The notes under the pieces are model-generated. The model saw only the letters and a program-made list of their open reading frames with translations, made no database searches and was not told where the DNA came from. Of a DNA stretch of 64,000 bases, positions 1-12,400 are shown piece after piece. Position numbers and translations under genes: made by a program. Position 1 is the stretch's first letter. Every line of letters begins with the position of its first letter. This DNA is from Sporobolomyces roseus (taxonomy: Eukaryota > Basidiomycota > Microbotryomycetes > Sporidiobolales > Sporidiobolaceae): assembly GCA_016617785.1 (NCBI GenBank), contig JADILM010000001.1, forward strand, positions 1,116,001 to 1,180,000. The letters are read 5' to 3'.

Positions 1-177
1 CTCTCAAGCACTCACCTTTAACTTGTAGGTCACTCCCTGATGGACTATTGATCTGTCCACTGACTCGTCTCTTTGCCTGGAACAGCTTAACGGAAGTTCA
101 TCGGCTGCCAGCACTCGACGGCACAACTCTCTAGTCAATCAAGGCCCTTCAATAAACACTGGCAGAGCACCTACAAT
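1..177 (+). other. 5' leader/promoter of the antizyme gene
   Basis: No gene is visible before the antizyme ATG at 178. The stretch presumably holds its promoter and 5' leader. No clear TATA box or other named element was seen. Confidence 0.4.
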
Positions 178-1309
178 ATGTCCAATTCCAATATCAAACC
201 CTCTAATCGGTTAGTCGACTCCCCTTCTCTCCTTTCCTTGCCACCTTTTCTCAAAGGCCCAGACTCTTCAGGAAACTCATCACTAATGACAAACTGCAAC
301 AGCTCGCGCGTCGGTCTTCAATCTGGAGTCGGCGCACCTGAGAACGCTTTCGCTGTAGAGGCAGCTACCCCTATCTACTGCACGTTGGAAAGGCGTAAGT
401 TTTTCGCATTCTCCTTCATCTCCTTTTTGACCGAGATCATCTGACTCAAATTCAACTCTCGACCTCTCTTCTAGCGTACGGACGGCGTTCCTGACATCGC
501 TAAGGTAGCCGAAATTCCTGGAAGCCCTTCAAGGGCGGGTGTACGCTGTAAGTCAAGAATTACCTTTCTTTCTCATTTTCCCTTCAGTTTGACTGACTCT
601 CTCTCTTTTGTTGACTACAGCGTGTGTGAGAGACACTGCGTACTTCTCTTCTTCGACTCCTATTTCACTTTCAACTTCCCCTACTTCCTCGGCCTACTCT
701 TCATCTTCCGTTTCCGACAACGACGAACCTATCAGCCCTCCTTCTTACCAATCCATCTTCCCTCCTTCTCCTCCCTCCTCCGCTCCTTCTTCCCCTTGCG
801 ACTCCCTCCTCAGCACTAAATTCGAAAGTCGTCACCGTCAACCTTCGATCCTCGCTGCTGTTACCGGAGCCGCACCTCTCTCGACTCCTCCTACCGTTTC
901 CGACGCCCCTGTCTCTCCTCCTACTCTCCTCCAAACCGTCTTCCCTTCATCGTCCTCCGTACACTCTTACCCTTCCTTCCCCGTCGACTTGACCGCTACG
1001 ATCGGAAAAGGTTGGAAAGGAGTTGTCGTCGATAACCTCATCGCCGGTACTCGCACCCTCTACGTAGGAGGAGGCAAGTTCGACGATGTCGAGTTGAGGG
1101 ATACTGTTTGTGAAGTATTGGATCAAGCCGAAGAGGAATACGGAGCGACTGGAGTAGTCCTTTGCCTCGAAAAAGGAAACAACAAGGAACAACTCGGTTT
1201 ACTCGTTCATCAATTGATGTACATCGGTTGTACCGTTGTCAACACCAACGATTCCTCGGACGGTATGGCACCTAACCCTGCTTACCTCCTCCTCGGAATG
1301 GACCTCTAA
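178..1309 (+). CDS. Ornithine decarboxylase antizyme, +1 frameshifted
   Basis: Antizyme binds ornithine decarboxylase, targets it to the proteasome without ubiquitin and limits polyamine uptake. Exons: 178-394, 475-547, 621-1309. After splicing, frame 0 runs 78 codons and ends in TCC TGA (489-494). Skipping one base opens the second frame (GAC ATC GCT...), which runs 247 codons to TAA at 1307, giving a product of about 325 aa. The C-terminal ~105 residues carry the antizyme fold signature: strand LYVGGG, helix with CEVLDQAEEEYG, VVLCLEK, then LGLLVHQLMYIGC and a terminal hydrophobic strand. Between the shift site and this domain lies a Ser/Pro/Thr-rich stretch of roughly 110-130 residues, longer than in animal antizymes. 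High polyamine would be expected to raise frameshifting and so lower ODC. What is seen is the site and the two abutting frames; the regulation is family knowledge. Confidence 0.88.
489..495 (+). other. Programmed +1 ribosomal frameshift site (TCC TGA C)
   Basis: In the spliced frame, codon 78 is TCC followed by TGA and then C. This is the TCC-TGA slippery stop used by most eukaryotic antizyme mRNAs. The site lies 15 nt after the first splice acceptor and 53 nt before the second donor, so any 3' stimulator must lie in the short middle exon or across the next junction. I could not fold the RNA by eye. Confidence 0.85.
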
Positions 1310-2208
1310 ATTCGACCTCAACCTGCTCAAATCTGATTCCCGGTTCTCGTTCTCGTCTTCTCCGCCCTCCCCTCTTCGAATCGTCCCCCCCTGTTTTCGC
1401 CTCGTAATCCTCTACACAAAGATCAAAAACTCCCACGTCACGGCTCTTCAGTTTCTCGGTTCCTTCACCCTCCCCTCCCACTAAATCTTCTATCTCGAAC
1501 CCTTTTCTCTTCACCAAAAATCCACAAAAAACCTTCTTACAACGCCCTCGATACACTATACACTCTACACGAACCCCACCTCTTCTTCCTTCCCCCGCTA
1601 CCCTCTTGGCCGAGGAGTAACTTTCAAATCTGTTTTTGCTTTTGCTTCTAAATTCGAAAAAACCCACAAAAAATCTGGAGGAGTCAGGAGGTCGAGAGGT
1701 AACGGTCAGGCCTGTTAGGGATTTGTTTCTTCTTTCAGTTTAGTCGTCGCAATTCCAACCCTTTTGTGCTCCTTCTACCCTGTTCTTGCGCTGCGATGAG
1801 AGGAGAGTGAGAGTTTTTCGCAAGCCATTTCTCTTTCGAACTTTTTCGTTTCGCACTGTCAGCTTCGTTCACTTGCACAGGATCGACGACGTCGCCGACG
1901 ATCTGTTCAGACAGCCCCGTAAAAGAACCTGTCGAAAATGCAAACTTCCGAAAGTGGACGGTCTTGGAGCAATGGAGATTTCCTTCTTCTGCTTCCATCA
2001 CTCTCGCTCACCTACTTCTGCTTCACCGACTAGCTCAAGCACAGCATAACTACCACTACAAGCTACACACCTCGAAGCGCGTCCGTTCGCTCATCTCGTC
2101 AAGGAATTCCCTTCATCTTCATCTCCTAACCCGCCTCCCTCTTCTCAGTCTCTCTCGACCGCTCGCTCACTTGAACAAGGAGGAGGTAGTCAGAAGAGTG
2201 CTCCCTAG
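1310..2208. other. Intergenic, pyrimidine-rich
   Basis: Holds the 3' UTR of the antizyme gene and the promoter/leader of the next gene. Short ATG-led frames here (for example around 1964) overlap in unrelated frames and show no splice-compatible continuation. No RNA gene or repeat was recognised. Confidence 0.4.
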
Positions 2209-5061
2209 ATGCCAGCAGCGCGCTCCCTGAAACCACTCCTCAAACTCACTTTACTCCTCTTCGTTCTATTCATTTTCTACCGTTCCTTCATCGTTCCCCG
2301 ACTATTCCCTTCTTCTTCTAATCTCAATGACGAACCAACAGCACTCAAGAAACTCCTCTCACCGGATAGAGGAGGGTATGAACCGGTGAGGAGTTCAGGA
2401 GAAGGAGGTGGTGGGGAACATTTCAAAGTGAGAGGAGTTGAACGAGTCAAGGAAGTTATCGAGAGAGAGAAGGAGAAAGTGAAAATTCCGGAGAGATTGG
2501 ATAGGGAAGCTACGGAGAAAGATCACGAGTTTAATGAGATTGTGAAACAAGTACCGGAGGAAGTTCCCGTTTGGGTCGTCGCGAAAGAACAGGAACGAGT
2601 CGAGGGAAACGATGGGGATTGGAGGGGTAGATTGGAGAGGGCGAGGGAGGAGGAGAGTGAGAGGAAGAGGAAGGAGAGATTGAAGAAATTGAAAGACGAG
2701 GGGAAAGGGGATGAGGAGGATAATTTCGAGAAAGAGATCAAGGTCATGGAGGAAAGGAAAGGTCAGAGAGGAGACAAGGGAGGGAAACATAGGGTACAGA
2801 AGGAGGAAGGAGAAGAGAGACCGACGAAAGTTAGTCAGGATGAGGGAGAATTGGCCGAGGATGTACTCGAGTCAGAGGAGGAGGAACCAGTGTATCATCT
2901 AGTCGACGAAGATGATGATCTCGACGCTGTACAGAAGGGGGATGCGGATAAGAGGAAAGCGCTCTCTGGACAACGGAAGAAAGGACCGTTGATTCAGGTT
3001 GGAGGAGCTGGGAATGCGGCGGGAGATAAAGCGGGAGTTGGAGCTGGAGCGATAGGGGCTGGAGTCGATGCGGTCAAACCTAAGGGGAAGGATAAATGGC
3101 AAGGGAAAGGGTGGGATCAGAGGTTTGCGAAGAAGGGAGACAAGGAGAAGGAGAAAGACGAAAGCGAGAAAGAGGGGAGTGAAACAGAAGATCCGTCAAC
3201 ATCGACGTCAAGGTGAGTCTCCCTCGATATCAGTATAGTCTGAGAAGGAACTGAGAGGTTGGGAGATTGACAGCGAGGAAACGGCTCCTCCGATCGATGA
3301 AGAAGCGTCGAATCCAGCGAAACTTCTCGCTCAACACGCTCTCGTAGCTCGATTCTTACAGCAAGATATCTCGCATACTGGAGGAGGAACTCCTCGACAA
3401 CGATCTCAAGTCAAATTCGATTCACCCGAAGATGAGGACGCCGCTGTTTCGGAGGATGAGCCCAAGAAGGGAGAAGCGATTCCACCTCCTCCTCCTCCTC
3501 CACTCGAGCGACATAACCTCACCGTCTGTGCTCTGATCCCGAACGAACAGGTGAGTTTCTTACCTTGAACTACTTGCTTTCCGAAAACTGACAATTTCGA
3601 TCCCAAATCCAGCGCTTTCTTCCCGAATGGCTTCTCTACCACTCTTTACTTGGCGTCTCTCGATTCGCTCTCTATGACACGACATTACCCGGCACTTTCG
3701 GTGGTGGAGAGATTGATTCACTAGCTGATACGATGCGACAAGAAGGAGGGGGAGGGGAGAATGCTCCGACAGTCGAGGAGCTGAAAGCCCAAGTTGCTTA
3801 TGCGAACGCTGGACGAGAGGGATTGGACGAGAAGGGGCTGATACGGAGGGAAAGGGTTCGAGGTCTCGAGGACTGGATCGACAAAGGTCGAGTCAAGATG
3901 TCCTACATGAAGTTCAAAAGTGTGTCGATGCTCTTCCTCTCAACTCTCGCTAACTGGGACTGACTTCTGTGATGGTGCAGATCCTCGAGCAAGTCACGAC
4001 GTACACGCCCTGATGCTCGAGAATTGTATCGAACGATTCGGAGCGACGAGTAATTGGCTCGCTCATTTGGACGTCGACGAATTCCTCTCCTTCAATACTC
4101 CTCTCTATGGTTCCGATGAGCCCTACTCTTCTCCCTCGACTTCCAACAGCGAGCCTACACCCGATCACCTCTACCCTCTTCACGATCTCCTCAGTTCTCC
4201 CGCTATCGATTCAGCTCTTTGCGTTCCTGTGCCAGAACTCAATTATCGAAATCTGGGGATCAAGGAGCTGAAGCGAAGTCAAGGAGTGCTCGAGACGCAA
4301 GTGCATCGAGACGTGTTGGGAGAAGTGAAGGAATCGAAACTTACGACAGAAGAAAGAGGGAGTCTACCTCAGAAGGTAAATCTCCCTTTCCTCTTGCCTT
4401 CATCATTGTCGGCTCCTGCTCACTCCCTCATCCTTTATGCAGACTCTGATCCATACCGCGTTCTCGTCAGAACCCGGAGTCGCGTTCTCAGGACCTCACT
4501 CTTGTGAACTTCTCGCAACTGCCGATAATTCCGATGACGGTATCCGAGATAGTCAAGGAAACATCCTCGCTTCTCGTGGCGGGCTCTATCATTCACAGAA
4601 TCTCCCCATCGAGCCTCTAGCTATTGCTCGTTCGTCTCTCATTCGCTCGACGCGATCATTCCCCGAATCCCTACTGACTCAGAAATTCGATCGCAGATTA
4701 CGTTCAACGGGATCTCCTCGACTGTCATTCAAAGTTGTCGAGTGTCTCTGATCCCCTCTCCCTACTTCCAAAAGGACGAGGATCCGTTTCGTGTGAAGCG
4801 CACTACCTCCCATCAGCCGCCGAGCTCTCCTCTACGACCTGGCGCGAAGATCCAGCGAATGAAGTACTCAAGACTGTTCCTGCATTAGGAAGCGTTCTTG
4901 AGGACAAGAGGATGCAGCGTAGTTGGGCGGGAAGAGCGGCGAAGGAGATCGGAGAGGCTTGGAGAAGGAGTACGGAGAAGGGTATGAGGAGGACAAGCAA
5001 AGCTGAGAGGGAGAGATTGGTGAGTAGAGTGTTGCACAAAGTTGAGATTATCACTTATTGA
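2209..5061 (+). CDS. Type II membrane glycosyltransferase, GT92-like
   Basis: Exons: 2209-3212, 3274-3550, 3613-3919, 3981-4375, 4443-4629, 4697-5061 (844 aa). All phases agree. A short cytosolic N-terminus is followed by one signal-anchor helix (about residues 8-27, rich in L/F/V). Next comes a roughly 380-residue, highly charged Lys/Glu-rich stem ending in a run of seven prolines. The catalytic part starts at VCALIPNEQRFLPEWLLYH and contains the DxD-type site WLAHLDVDEFL. It ends near HYVQRDLLDC, a motif assembled across the last splice junction that resembles the conserved HY element of family 92 (DUF23) transferases. The topology suggests Golgi action on glycans or lipids. Donor and acceptor cannot be read from the sequence. 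The long charged stem is unusual. Assignment rests on motifs, so GT2-like families remain possible. Confidence 0.72.
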
Positions 5062-5206
5062 GGTGGAAGAGCATCTCTCGGGGGTTTTGAGGTTTAAAAA
5101 AGGGAAATCAGTAATTGTAACTAGCTTGTCTTCTTCTGTGTACTATCGTTCTCGTATTAAGTTATCATTCATAGTTTGTATGGGAATTGCATCTTTATCT
5201 CTCATT

Positions 5207-7469
5207 CTATTCAACTTCCTTCGACGTCTCTCCCTTCTCGTATCCATAACCTCTCGCAACTCCTCCTTCCCTCCCCATCTCGAGTACAGCAGGCGCGTCC
5301 TCTCCATACCTTGGTTCTAATCCTTTGTATGTTCGAGTAGACATGTATTCTCCAGCTGCTGAACCGAGTACTCGTGAGACTGCAGAATTCGTGTCTCGAA
5401 TTGCGAGTGCCGATGCTTGACTCGCTAAATCATCCGCATCTGTGAGTCGTCAATGCAACTGTCAACCATCAGTCGTGAGGGATGAGATAGACAGTTCACT
5501 TGACTCACCTTGAACCCCATTCTGATAGTACTTCTTCGGATGTCTGTACTTTCCAGTAGTCGCCGAATAAACGGGTGCCTGCTCATCTCCCTCCTCCTCC
5601 TCTACATTCCCCTCGTTCTCTTCATTGTCTTCATCTTGACCAAACGTCGAAGAAGCGAGTAATTCTCCAAAATCGAGAATGTATTGACCCGTCCACGCTT
5701 TCGAAGTGAGAGCGAGTTCCAATTCGAAAGGAGTCACAATCGGTCTCAAGAATTCCTGGATTCATTGCGACTCGTCAGCACTAGCATCATCGGAAGAGAG
5801 AGAGACACCATGAGAGGTAAATCGTACCTTGCTATCGACCATAGTATTTTCCGGACAAGCGACGAGAACAAAACATTCCACCTCGATAAAGTTCGCCAAT
5901 TTAGCAGGGTTCAATTTCCCTACCGCAACCGTATAACTCTTCTTATTCTTTGAAGCAATCAACTTCCTCAAATGACTGATCAATGGGAGGTACGCCGCTA
6001 CATTCCCTCAGCGAGAATCAGATTTCGAGTGAGAGAGAAGGAAGGGGGAGGAGAGAGAGTACGAACCAACTCCGAGTGTCCCAACTAGAATTCCAATCAC
6101 ATCACAATCTTTTGCTTTCTCGACGAGTGCGTATCGGCGCATCAACATTCGATTTGTTCTTGCTGACTCTAAACGACAATTTCGAGTTGTAGGATCATAA
6201 CTCCAAATCTACTCTCTCTCATACTCCTACTGAGATCAGTCTCAAGCTCATTCAGGGACGGTAGAGAGGGTAGAGAGGAACTTACACGACATCTCCCGTG
6301 AGTCATGAGTAAATTCGTGAGTGCCAAACTTTCAGGTCCGATCCAATACAACGCGCATTCTTCTATTGATCCGACCCCTGCAGGTAGTTCATAGCGAGAT
6401 GGTGCGAGAGGTACTGTCGTTGGTGGAGGAGGCGCGGTGGGCTCAGAAGGATCAACTTCGGAGTTCATGTCGTTCTCCTCCTCTTCGACTAATGGTGTTT
6501 GAGAGTTGGAGGAGGATGAGGATTCTCGTTCTTTTCCTTTCAATGAACTGGGGGAGTGGGAACGAAGGTTTGCTCGTTTGTCGAGATGAGAGAGGACTAC
6601 TGGAAATCGATCTCCCAATTCGATTCTGAGTGCACTGGCGACGAGTTCTGTAAAGAACACTTCTTATTAGCTGCGTCTTCTCGACGTAGGAAGATGAGGA
6701 GGCTTACCAGCTTTATGAGCGTATCCAACATCGTAGAGGAGCACTACAGCTTTCGGAACTTCTTCGTCGAGGCTAGCTTTCGAGGTTGAAGCGAGCGAGG
6801 ACGCGGCATGAGTTGGGTCGATCGAGCGTTTCGTCAAGATGTAGAGTACTGGAAGTCGTGCGGTACTAGATTATTGAGCAGAGGTTTCAGTACAGGATGA
6901 GGGAAGAGGGAAGACTGAAGAGGGGAGAAAACTTGCGGACTCAAACAAGTATGTCCGTAATGAACTATGAAATCTGCATCTACATGTTGAGCGGCCACTT
7001 CATCGACGCAACATCTATCCTCCGACTCACTCAACATCAGTTCTTGAGGGAGGAAGATTGCGAAAAATGAAAAGAGACAAACTTACGATCCATAAGTAGT
7101 ATCAGCTAATACGTACAACTCTTTCTCGTTTGATAGCCTGTCCCTGAGAGCTCTGAATACGGGTACTGCATCATGTAATTGCTCATCTGCGAATTGAAGT
7201 CCAATCTAAAAGAACTTGATCTCATCAGCTCTCTCCTTGCTCACTCATCGCTACTGAAGCCAGTCGGCCCTCGTATAAAGTAGTATGAGAGGTATGCTCA
7301 CTCGTTGATAATCACCCTTTTCAATCTCTGAGAGTGTGAGTTCGACTTGGTAGGCTTGAAAGAGTGAATCTGCTTCAGTTGAATCTGCGAATGCTTCAGG
7401 TTCAACATGTATAATTTGATGGATTGCATCTTCTCCCGTTGGTGCCAAGGGTGGTGGTGCTTGTGACAT
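5207..7469 (-). CDS. DPH2: Diphthamide biosynthesis protein 2 (DPH2)
   Basis: DPH2 pairs with DPH1 in the radical [4Fe-4S] enzyme that transfers the 3-amino-3-carboxypropyl group of SAM to a histidine of translation elongation factor 2, the first step of diphthamide synthesis. Exons (complement): 5207-5439, 5509-5755, 5828-5997, 6067-6166, 6286-6647, 6708-6865, 6937-7014, 7087-7205, 7302-7469 (544 aa). Family signatures are clear: [71 protein letters not shown] and [16 protein letters not shown]. An acidic insertion of about 25 residues follows the WTGQYILDF block. The third intron only keeps frame if it starts with GC (gcaagt). The acceptor of the fifth exon could be either of two in-frame AGs (6647 or about 6659). 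The gene is divergent from the 2OG oxygenase gene, with 234 bp between starts. Confidence 0.93.
6865..6936 (-). other. GC-AG intron in DPH2 (approximately 6866-6936)
   Basis: Using the GT two bases downstream breaks the reading frame. Starting the intron at gcaagt restores the junction [12 protein letters not shown] expected for DPH2. The donor gcaagt is the usual sequence of GC-AG introns. Confidence 0.75.
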
Positions 7470-7703
7470 GGTGTGACCAAGTTGAGTGAGATGAAGAAAG
7501 AGAGAGAAAGTGACAGGGTTTGCTTCTTACTTACAACCAGTCAGTCAAACCTTCCTGCTCGTCTCAGAAGCAACACCATGAGCTGAATCGAACACTACTA
7601 CAGCTCACCCGCTCGACCCCTCATCGAATTCGAATTCCTTTTGTCTTCCCCTTCCTCTCATTCAACTTTCTCCCCTCTCTCTCTCACACGACACAGCCAA
7701 GCT

Positions 7704-9059
7704 ATGCACGACTTACTCAACACGATAGATATCTCTTCCTATCTGACCGGAACCGCCTCCTCGTCTCAACCAAAAGAGTTGGCACTCAAACTAGTTGAAG
7801 AGTCGACAAGAGTCGGGTTCTTCTATGTCAAAGGGTGGGAAACCATTGTCCCCTCCTCCCTAATCCAAAAGGTATTCGAATATGTGAGTCTGCCTCCCCC
7901 TTCTCTCTCCCCGCAAAGAAGAATGAGCTGAATGAGGTCTCTTCGGTTTCGCAGAATCAAAAATTCTTTGATTTACCTTTACAAGTCAAGGATAGTTTGG
8001 CTTACACTTCGAGTAAAGCGAATCGAGGGTACTTGAGCTTTGGGAGGGAACAGGCTAGCTTGTCAACTCAAGTTACTCTGAACGGAGGAGGGGAAATAGC
8101 GAAAGAAATCGAAAGGGATCAAAAGTAAGCCTCTTTCTTCTCTCATTGACTCCCTCTCCGTGTAGCTGATGAAGAGAATCATAACTAGGGAGACGATGGA
8201 GATAGGTAACGACCTCGATCCCCACTACCCAGAACATTGGCCCCTCGAATCCGATCTACCCGGGTTCCGCACCACTATGAAATCGTTCCATCTAGCGTGT
8301 CACGAACTCCATCTCAAGATCATGCAACTCCTCGCGATCGCTCTCGACCTCGAACCGGATCATTTCGAAAGCAGTATCTCGAGTAAGAGTCATTGTTTGA
8401 GATTGTTACATTATCCGCCGACGAGGAGACCGGAGGGGAATACTAGGATTGGAAGTCATACAGATTTCGGAACTGTACGTGTTCGAAACCATCTCCCTTT
8501 TCTCCTGTGAAGGAGTTTCGTGCGCTGATGAGAGAAGTTGAGAAAGTAGGTTACGCTGCTTTGGCAAGATTCGACTGGAGGATTAGAAGTTGTTGGACCA
8601 GATGGAGAATGGGCGAAAGTAAATCCCAAACCCAATACATTCGTCATCAACATGTGAGTCCTCTCTCCTTCTCTCATTACCCTCTCTCACGATCGCTCAT
8701 TGCGAAATGACTTGCGAAACAGCGGGGATATCCTCTCACGGTGGTCGAATGACAAACTCAAAACTACGATCCATCGAGCGGTACTGCCCGATCCATCGAC
8801 CGATGACCCACTAACGGGCAAGACGAGAACTCGTCGAAGTGTCGCTTATTTCTGTAACGTACGAACCCTACATATTTCCCTCCTCTCCTCCTCCTTCCTT
8901 CCCTCGAATTGACTCTTGATTCGTATGAGGAAGTAGCCGAATCCAGATGCTTTGATCGAGTGTATTCCTGGATTAGAGGGAGTTGAGGGACCCAAGTATG
9001 AACCGATTTTGGCTGGAGATTATTATGCGAAAGCTTTAGAGGCCGAGATTGGTGTATGA
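7704..9059 (+). CDS. 2OG-Fe(II) oxygenase, isopenicillin-N-synthase-like family
   Basis: Exons: 7704-7883, 7955-8124, 8189-8474, 8550-8653, 8723-8858, 8937-9059 (332 aa), phases consistent. The N-terminal DIOX_N part contains ESTRVGFFYVKGW and FFDLPLQVKDSLAY. The jelly-roll catalytic core shows the iron triad: HTDFG supplies the first His and the Asp, and TTIHRAVLP supplies the distal His. RRSVAYFCNPN is the 2-oxoglutarate-binding Arg/Ser strand. LLWQDSTGGLEV is the strand typical of plant and fungal IPNS/flavonol-synthase-type enzymes. The substrate is not predictable; fungal members hydroxylate or desaturate diverse small molecules. The third exon must start at 8189 because the earlier AG at 8165 gives an immediate stop. 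Confidence 0.9.
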
Positions 9060-9415
9060 CTCTCTCTCTCTTCTATTGTGTGTTCTCTCGCTGGCCGAGT
9101 GATCTGATGTGGAAAAGTGAAAAGGGTTTGATTGGATAATGCGTGAATCGTTGTGAGCTATGAGAGAGAGTGAGAGACGGAAAACGAAAATAATGGTTTG
9201 TTATGAAAAGACGTTAAGGCTACAAGTTGATATGTATGGGGACAGAGTAAAGAGAGAGAAAGAGAGGAGGCATGCTACAAAATATATATCCATGAGGGGG
9301 GGGTCATACGAAAAGAGAAAGAGATGGGAAAGCTATATACACCGTTTAATCGAGCGAAAAGTCTCGTTTTTAATCGTCTATGAGGAACCAAGAGAGCCGT
9401 CGAGAGAGCGAGATT
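9060..9415. other. Convergent 3' intergenic region
   Basis: Lies between the stop codons of two convergent genes. It is purine-rich on the + strand and includes a G7 run near 9296. A 141-codon open frame on + has no family resemblance and no initiation context that stands out, so I see no supported gene. Confidence 0.5.
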
Positions 9416-12400
9416 CTACTCTGTTATCGGTCGGAAATCTCGAACGTGTCGAGTTCCGTTTGAGAGGGAAGTGTCGACGAGTTCCTCCGAGTAGGAGAGG
9501 GAACGTTTTCGGATGGGTTCGGCGAGGATCGCTCGCGCTACATTCGTCACTCGAGTCCAGGTTACTCCGGAAGAGGTCGTTCTGAAGAGAAGGAGGAGAG
9601 AGTCAATACTCGCTTCGACTAGGAGAAAAGTTTAGGAGGGCAACTCACGAAGCTTGGCTAGAGGTAGACGAAACTGGAGCGGCGGCAGTCGATTGAGCGG
9701 CTGAGGAGGAGGAAGCAGGAGCGCTCTTGGGGTTGGGAACGACAGTGGGGGCAACCGAGGCAGATGAGCTTGTTTGAGCTGCCGATGAAACCGCACTCGA
9801 GGAGGCGACGGTTGGTGCAACGGCAGCGAGAGCGACTCTGGTAGGTGTCACAGTCGAAGAGAACCTGAGAGCTCGAGATGGAGAGTCAGTCACTTGCACG
9901 TAAGATTGAAAAGGTCAAAGCGGAAATGCAGAACTCACTTGGAAGCGTCGGCGAGGAAGACTTGAACCTCTGATAACCCTGCGTTCTTGGTCGATGAGCT
10001 GACTTGAGTGATGTAGACTCGTAACGAGGAAGTTGAAACGGTGTTGGCAAAGCTGAGGGTGAGACCAGTTTTCGCATCGTTTGGAAGTTGCTTGAATGAT
10101 ACTCCGGTTCCATCGGCGAAGGTGATGTTACCAGCGAGAACTTGATCGTTAGCGTTGGGTCGATCCTGTTATCCGAAAGTGAAAAGTCAGCATGAGAAAT
10201 CGTCAAGTGAAAAGTGAAAGAAAGAGCTTACCCAGAGGACAATTTGGTTGAAGCTTTGAGGTGTGCCCCAAGCGAGTTGCAACCATGCTCCAGCCTTCTG
10301 ACCGTTCGAAGCCCACTCTTGAGTAGTGTAATAACTTCCTCCAATGAGATAGCCTCCGACGATGCCATCGATCGCTCCTCGAGGGTATTGACCGGTCCAC
10401 AGAGTGTACGAAGAAGCTGTCGCACTCGCTCGTCGAGCGAGGTTGGTGAGAGTTGCTGAAGGAGCTGCGGCGGAACTGGTAGTCGAGGTTGAAGAGGAAC
10501 CGATCGAGGAGGAAACCGAGGAGCTGACTTTTGCTGAACTGACGATGGTACTTGATGAGACGGGAAGTGACGATACAATCGAGGAAGAGGAGGCGAATAC
10601 AGTAGAGGATACAGTCGAAGGTACGGAAGCGATCAGGTGAAGAGAGGAAGCGGCAGATCCAGACGAGGAAGCGACAACCGAAGAAGAGACCACGGTCGAA
10701 GAGGGTGAGACGACGATTGATGAGCTGCTGTCGACAGTTGAAGAGGATACTTGAGAGGCGCTGCGCCAGTCGGGTCTCGTCGAATCGGCGGATGAGTCGA
10801 CAACGGACGATACTTGCGAGACCGATGCGGAAGAAGATTGAGCGGCAGACGAAACGAGAGCTGAAGTCGAGGTTGGTCGAGGAGGAGGTGTAACGATATC
10901 GTAGGTACTGCTGCTGGCGAGGGTCGAAGGAGCCGATTGTACAATTGAGCTCGAGGTGACGTTCTGAAGTGCTGATGCCGAGGAAACAGGTACACTCGAG
11001 ACGACAGTCGACGAGGCGATCGAGGCGATAGAGCTTGAAGCGACTCGAGCGACACCTTGAACAGAGGTAGTCGAGGTGAATCTGAGAAGATGAAAGAAAT
11101 AATCAGTTTTTGCGAAATGAGGAATCGAGAGAGAGAAGAAAGAAAGCTCACCCGCTAGCAGGTACGGAGAATGCCATGATCTCAGCCAAACCAACGTTTG
11201 AAGTCGAAGAGCTGACGCCGAGGACAGTGAGACGAAGGGAAGTTGTCGTGACCGAGGAGGACAAGTTGAGGTAAGTTGCTGAACCATCGTTCGCGAGGGA
11301 ACCGACAATGACGAAAGATCCATCGGAGAAGGTGATGTTGGCGGAAGTGACTTGATCGTCGAGATTGGGTCGATCGAAGAGAACAAGTTGGTTGAGAGTA
11401 ACGGGGGACTTCCAAACGAGGTTGACCCAAGCTCCAACCCCTTGACCGTTTGAAGACCATTCTTGCTCATAGTTCCCGGATCCATCAGCCTTGTACCCGT
11501 CAACCCATCCATCGACAGTGTGCCACGGTCCTTGACCGAACGAAGTCGAGGAAGAAGTAACGGTCGAAACGCTCATGGCGAGATCAGGTGCTCCTCCAGC
11601 TCCAGTTGGGGTACCGAACCAAGGATTAGCGACGGAGGTAGTGTTCGAAGAGGGAGAGGTAGAGTTGACGGTTTGACCAGGTGCGAGGAAGATATCGTTT
11701 TGAGCTCCATTGTTGGGGAAAGACCAAGCAGCGTGGTAACCAGCTCGATCGTCGTTGCCGATCCAGGGAACGTTCGAAGGGTAGTTGTAAGCGTAAATGG
11801 GTCGCTTAGCTCCGGCGGTGCAAGAAGAAGGGTCGTTCTTGCAGAAGACAGGATCGTTCGGAGGAGCGATAGGAGTAGCGTCGACTGGGGATCCGTCGAC
11901 TTTGCATCGGAAACCGGTTTGATAGAAGTTGGCGGTTCCTCGGTTCGCGAGCCAGTGCCATGAGCCTAAAAGAAGAAGAAAAGGGAAAGAATGAGTTCGC
12001 AAGTCGACGACGAACGAGAAAGCTAGATTCTTCGTTAGACTCACAGATACAGTGATCGCCGGTACACTTTGGCATCTTCGCAGGAACTTCGAAAGTGGTC
12101 ATCTTTTGCTTGATGCAGTTCTGGTTGACCGAGAAAATGACCAAGTTGTCCATAGTAACGTCCTCGATGTCTTCGACCTGTAGAGTGAATTGAGAGAAGG
12201 TCGTCAGTAATCAAGATACCTCACAGAGAGCGAGAGAGAGAGTGAAGAAACGAACATCGGCAATAGCCAAAGCGCAACCTGAAATGAGGTCGTCCTCGAT
12301 CTCCATTGAATTTGGATCACCAGCGTGGTAAGGACCAGCGTTCGAACCAGGACAAGCGTCTAATTCAGATCCGGGTTCAGTAGTTGACCATCCATAAGAG

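Noticed and set aside
489..494. TGA after TCC as evidence of an antizyme pseudogene
   Set aside because: The stop sits exactly in the conserved recoding context and the +1 frame continues with an intact antizyme domain, so it is a programmed site.
10187..11512. 441-codon minus-strand open frame
   Set aside because: It reads through an intron and out of frame at both ends. The true coding parts belong to the spliced LPMO gene.
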